A model generated the notes under the pieces. It was not told where the DNA came from, searched no databases, and was given only the letters and a program-made list of their open reading frames with translations. Below, in pieces: positions 62,141 through 64,000 of a stretch of DNA of 64,000 nucleotides (within the stretch, counting starts at the first letter, position 1; each line of letters begins with the position of its first letter). Position numbers and translations under genes: made by a program. Where the stretch lies: NCBI GenBank assembly GCA_030442055.1, contig JAUJEB010000002.1, positions 1 to 64,000 on the forward strand, in the 5' to 3' direction. Origin of the DNA: Agaribacillus aureus. GTDB lineage: Bacteria; Bacteroidota; Bacteroidia; Cytophagales; Cyclobacteriaceae.

Positions 62141-63694
62141 ATGTCCTGCCAATTTTTTGCTAAAAAAGTGACTACCGTTATTATTCTATTTTCACTTTTA
62201 TTTTTAATTTCCCAGGCGACCGATGCTTCTAACATACGTATTTACAATAAATATTTTAGAATATTGCCCGATCGCAAGACCGATGGCTACCTGGCCATCA
62301 ATAAGGAAAATTACCCTGATTTAAAACACCAGCTAACATTTTCCATTTCATGGGATCATAGCTGGCGAACCAAAAGGAATTATGATGCCGCGTGGGTATT
62401 TATAAAATTATCTCCGGATGCGGATGCTGAGTTTTCTACCGATACTACAGGTTGTTTTCATGCTACGATCACTTCGGCCAGTATCATTGACACCCCCAGT
62501 GGTGGTCCGAAGGGAAAGATCAGCCTAAGCGAGGATGGGCTGGGATTTTTTATCTATCCGGACGAATTGAGTAGGGGAAAGGTGACCTGGACGGTATCTG
62601 TCACGCTATCTTCACAGGATATTTATCGTTTTGGCAGCCCATTCGGTTTTGATAGTGAAGTGAATGCCTTGGAAATGGTGTATATTCCCAAAGCGCCATT
62701 TTACCTGGGCGCCGCTGATGAAGAAATGCTAGGATTAGGAGCTTACTATAAGTCGGGAACAAACGGCGCTTTTAAGGGGCCATTTAAAATTGAATCCGAA
62801 TCATCCATTCCCGTCGGATCGGAGAAAGACCAGCTTTGGTACCACAATTTTGGTGGCCCAATTTCTCAGGGCGATCATGAGGGACCTATACCCGGGACAT
62901 TTCCAAAAGGATACGAGGCCTTCTATATCATGAAATATGAATTGACCCAGGGGCAGTACGCCGATTTTCTTAATGCTCTGAAAGACTACGGTACTGATTT
63001 GAGGTCAATTATTGGTGGGCGCAGTTACCGGAAAAATCGTGGTACTATAAAGGTTCAAGATCATAGGTACATAGCAGAAGACCCGAACCGGCCTGCCAAT
63101 TATCTTAACTGGGGAGATGTCATGTCCTATTTAGATTGGGCCGCCCTGCGTCCAATGACGGAGCTTGAGATGGAAAAGTCATCTCGTGGTCCCGGCTTTC
63201 CCGTACCAAAAGCCTATGCCTGGGGAAATGACCACATCGGAAAATTACAGAGAGGCTATTTTGACGATGGCAGCTTCGGCATGCTGAACGGGATGCACGA
63301 AGGTCAGCTGGTAGACGAAAACAGGGCGGTCTTTGGAGCCTCTTACTATTGGGTCATGGATCTGTGTGGAGGACTTGCTGAGCCTGTGATCGCTGCTTCC
63401 ACAAAACTGGGCAGAAAATTTAAAGGCAGCCACGGTGACGGGATGGTGGAGATCACCTATGCCGAAAAAGGAAATGAAGATTGGCCTGCATTAGATAAGC
63501 TGGCCCCCAACCAAAAAGCAGATGGCGGTGGCTTTAAAGGAGGCGGTGTGTTTTCTAACAACGAGGTAGGCAACGACACTCATCCCTTTGATCCCGTAAG
63601 CTCCCGCTATGGGGTCGACCGGTCTTTTGTCATGGTGTATCGCAGTTCTTTTATGGGCTGCCGCGGCGTAAGAACTGCTACCCCAACCCCTTAA
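62141..63694 (+). CDS. Exported SUMF1/formylglycine-generating-enzyme-like protein
   Basis: 517 residues with a signal peptide (VTTVIILFSLLFLISQA). A beta-rich N-terminal domain (HQLTFSISWDHSWRTKRNYDAAWVFIKL) occupies about 30-180. A SUMF1-type domain follows: LEMVYIPKAPFYLGAADEE, FYIMKYELTQGQYADFLNAL, PANYLNWGDVMSYLDWAALRPMTELEMEKSSRGPG, DLCGGLAEPVI, and the terminal YRSSFMGCRGVRTA. The FGE copper-binding cysteine pair is not apparent. This type of protein, with the extended N-terminal domain, accompanies T9SS or gliding components in related genomes, but no partner is adjacent here. A stem-loop terminator follows. Confidence 0.82.
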   Translation: MSCQFFAKKVTTVIILFSLLFLISQATDASNIRIYNKYFRILPDRKTDGYLAINKENYPDLKHQLTFSISWDHSWRTKRNYDAAWVFIKLSPDADAEFSTDTTGCFHATITSASIIDTPSGGPKGKISLSEDGLGFFIYPDELSRGKVTWTVSVTLSSQDIYRFGSPFGFDSEVNALEMVYIPKAPFYLGAADEEMLGLGAYYKSGTNGAFKGPFKIESESSIPVGSEKDQLWYHNFGGPISQGDHEGPIPGTFPKGYEAFYIMKYELTQGQYADFLNALKDYGTDLRSIIGGRSYRKNRGTIKVQDHRYIAEDPNRPANYLNWGDVMSYLDWAALRPMTELEMEKSSRGPGFPVPKAYAWGNDHIGKLQRGYFDDGSFGMLNGMHEGQLVDENRAVFGASYYWVMDLCGGLAEPVIAASTKLGRKFKGSHGDGMVEITYAEKGNEDWPALDKLAPNQKADGGGFKGGGVFSNNEVGNDTHPFDPVSSRYGVDRSFVMVYRSSFMGCRGVRTATPTP

Positions 63695-63751
63695 GCTGAT
63701 ACGAGGGCATAGTAACATCCATAGAGGTAATATTTGATTATTATTTATAAT

Positions 63752-63790
63752 GATCTGAAATACAGTGTTTTAACATATTACTTTCAGATC
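63752..63790 (+). terminator. Probable terminator after the SUMF1-like gene
   Basis: GATCTGAAA (63752-63760) and TTTCAGATC (63782-63790) form a perfect 9-bp inverted repeat with a 21-base loop, followed by TTTTATTT. It lies 58 bases past the stop codon. Confidence 0.5.
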
Positions 63791-63932
63791 TTTTATTTAA
63801 ATATTTTAACAGCTTTAAACTGCTGGATCAATATTCTTATTTCAAAAAAGAACTGACTAATCAATACCTTTCAGCTAACTATCTAGGTAATATTAATATA
63901 TTGGTGCCTTGAAAGTCGGATAAGGTATTGAC

Positions 63933-64000
63933 ATGAGTAAAAAAAAGAACGTTACGTTTTCCTGGGCTGTAAAAAACATCATATGGCCTCGAAGAAAAAC
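63933..64000 (+). CDS. Start of a probable ABC exporter (ATPase-permease fusion), truncated by window end
   Basis: ATG 63933 opens a frame running off the window: MSKKKNVTFSWAVKNIIWPR followed by RKN. The sequence xxIIWPRRK at this position is typical of the cytoplasmic start of MsbA/Atm1-type ABC transporters in Cytophagales, just before the first membrane helix. Only 22 codons are visible, so the call is tentative. Confidence 0.45.
   Translation, partial: MSKKKNVTFSWAVKNIIWPRRK

Overview
The window comes from a Bacteroidota genome, most likely a gliding or surface-living member of the Cytophagales. The signs are cargo with type IX secretion system (T9SS) sorting tails of both kinds, a PorP/SprF-family protein next to a giant SprB-repeat adhesin, outer-membrane receptors with a carboxypeptidase-like regulatory domain, and a TAnnTTTG-type promoter. 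A GH86-like (agarase/porphyranase) enzyme hints at a marine or algal habitat. No tRNA, rRNA, CRISPR array, insertion sequence or prophage was recognised.

Layout. 1-14341 (minus): a surface-adhesin cluster, transcribed PorP/SprF-SPOR protein, then a 1064-residue TIG/FG-GAP/PKD protein with a type B sorting domain, then a giant SprB-repeat adhesin that starts at 9290 and is still open at base 1 (over 3,090 codons). 14.6-16 kb: a beta-barrel protein and a YHS-domain protein. 16.2-19.2, 31.9-34.9 and 38.1-42.3 kb: three PadR regulator plus FtsX-like permease modules without a nearby ATPase; the third also carries an overlapping SUMF1-like gene. 19.5-29.2 kb: an acyltransferase-like membrane protein, an AraC regulator, a TonB-receptor-like beta-barrel and a 1315-residue DUF2341/LamG secreted protein. 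29.2-31.8 kb: small ORFs, REP-like repeats and an overlapping ECF sigma / short anti-sigma-like / ClpP operon. 35.1-37.9 kb: lipoproteins and a membrane-anchored metalloprotease.

42.3-48.3 kb (minus): a five-gene catabolic operon (ethanolamine-type permease, gamma-glutamylamide synthetase-like protein, iron-dependent alcohol dehydrogenase, gamma-glutamyl hydrolase, aldehyde dehydrogenase) that fits a gamma-glutamylated route from ethanolamine to glycine. 48.8-57.4 kb: the GH86-like enzyme, a DUF4132 gene with a small partner, and a three-gene exported-protein operon.

57.6-60.6 kb: the most interesting locus. An rtcB-prfH RNA-repair/ribosome-rescue operon with a third, TPR gene is preceded by a promoter, a 15-codon leader ORF and mutually exclusive antiterminator and terminator hairpins. 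prfH itself carries an in-frame TAG inside its conserved N-terminal segment, with homology in the same frame on both sides. Together these suggest (inference) an RNA-repair operon whose expression senses translation or termination failure; the simple alternative for the TAG is an inactivating point mutation. The window ends with a spondin-domain lipoprotein, a SUMF1-like protein and the start of a probable ABC exporter.
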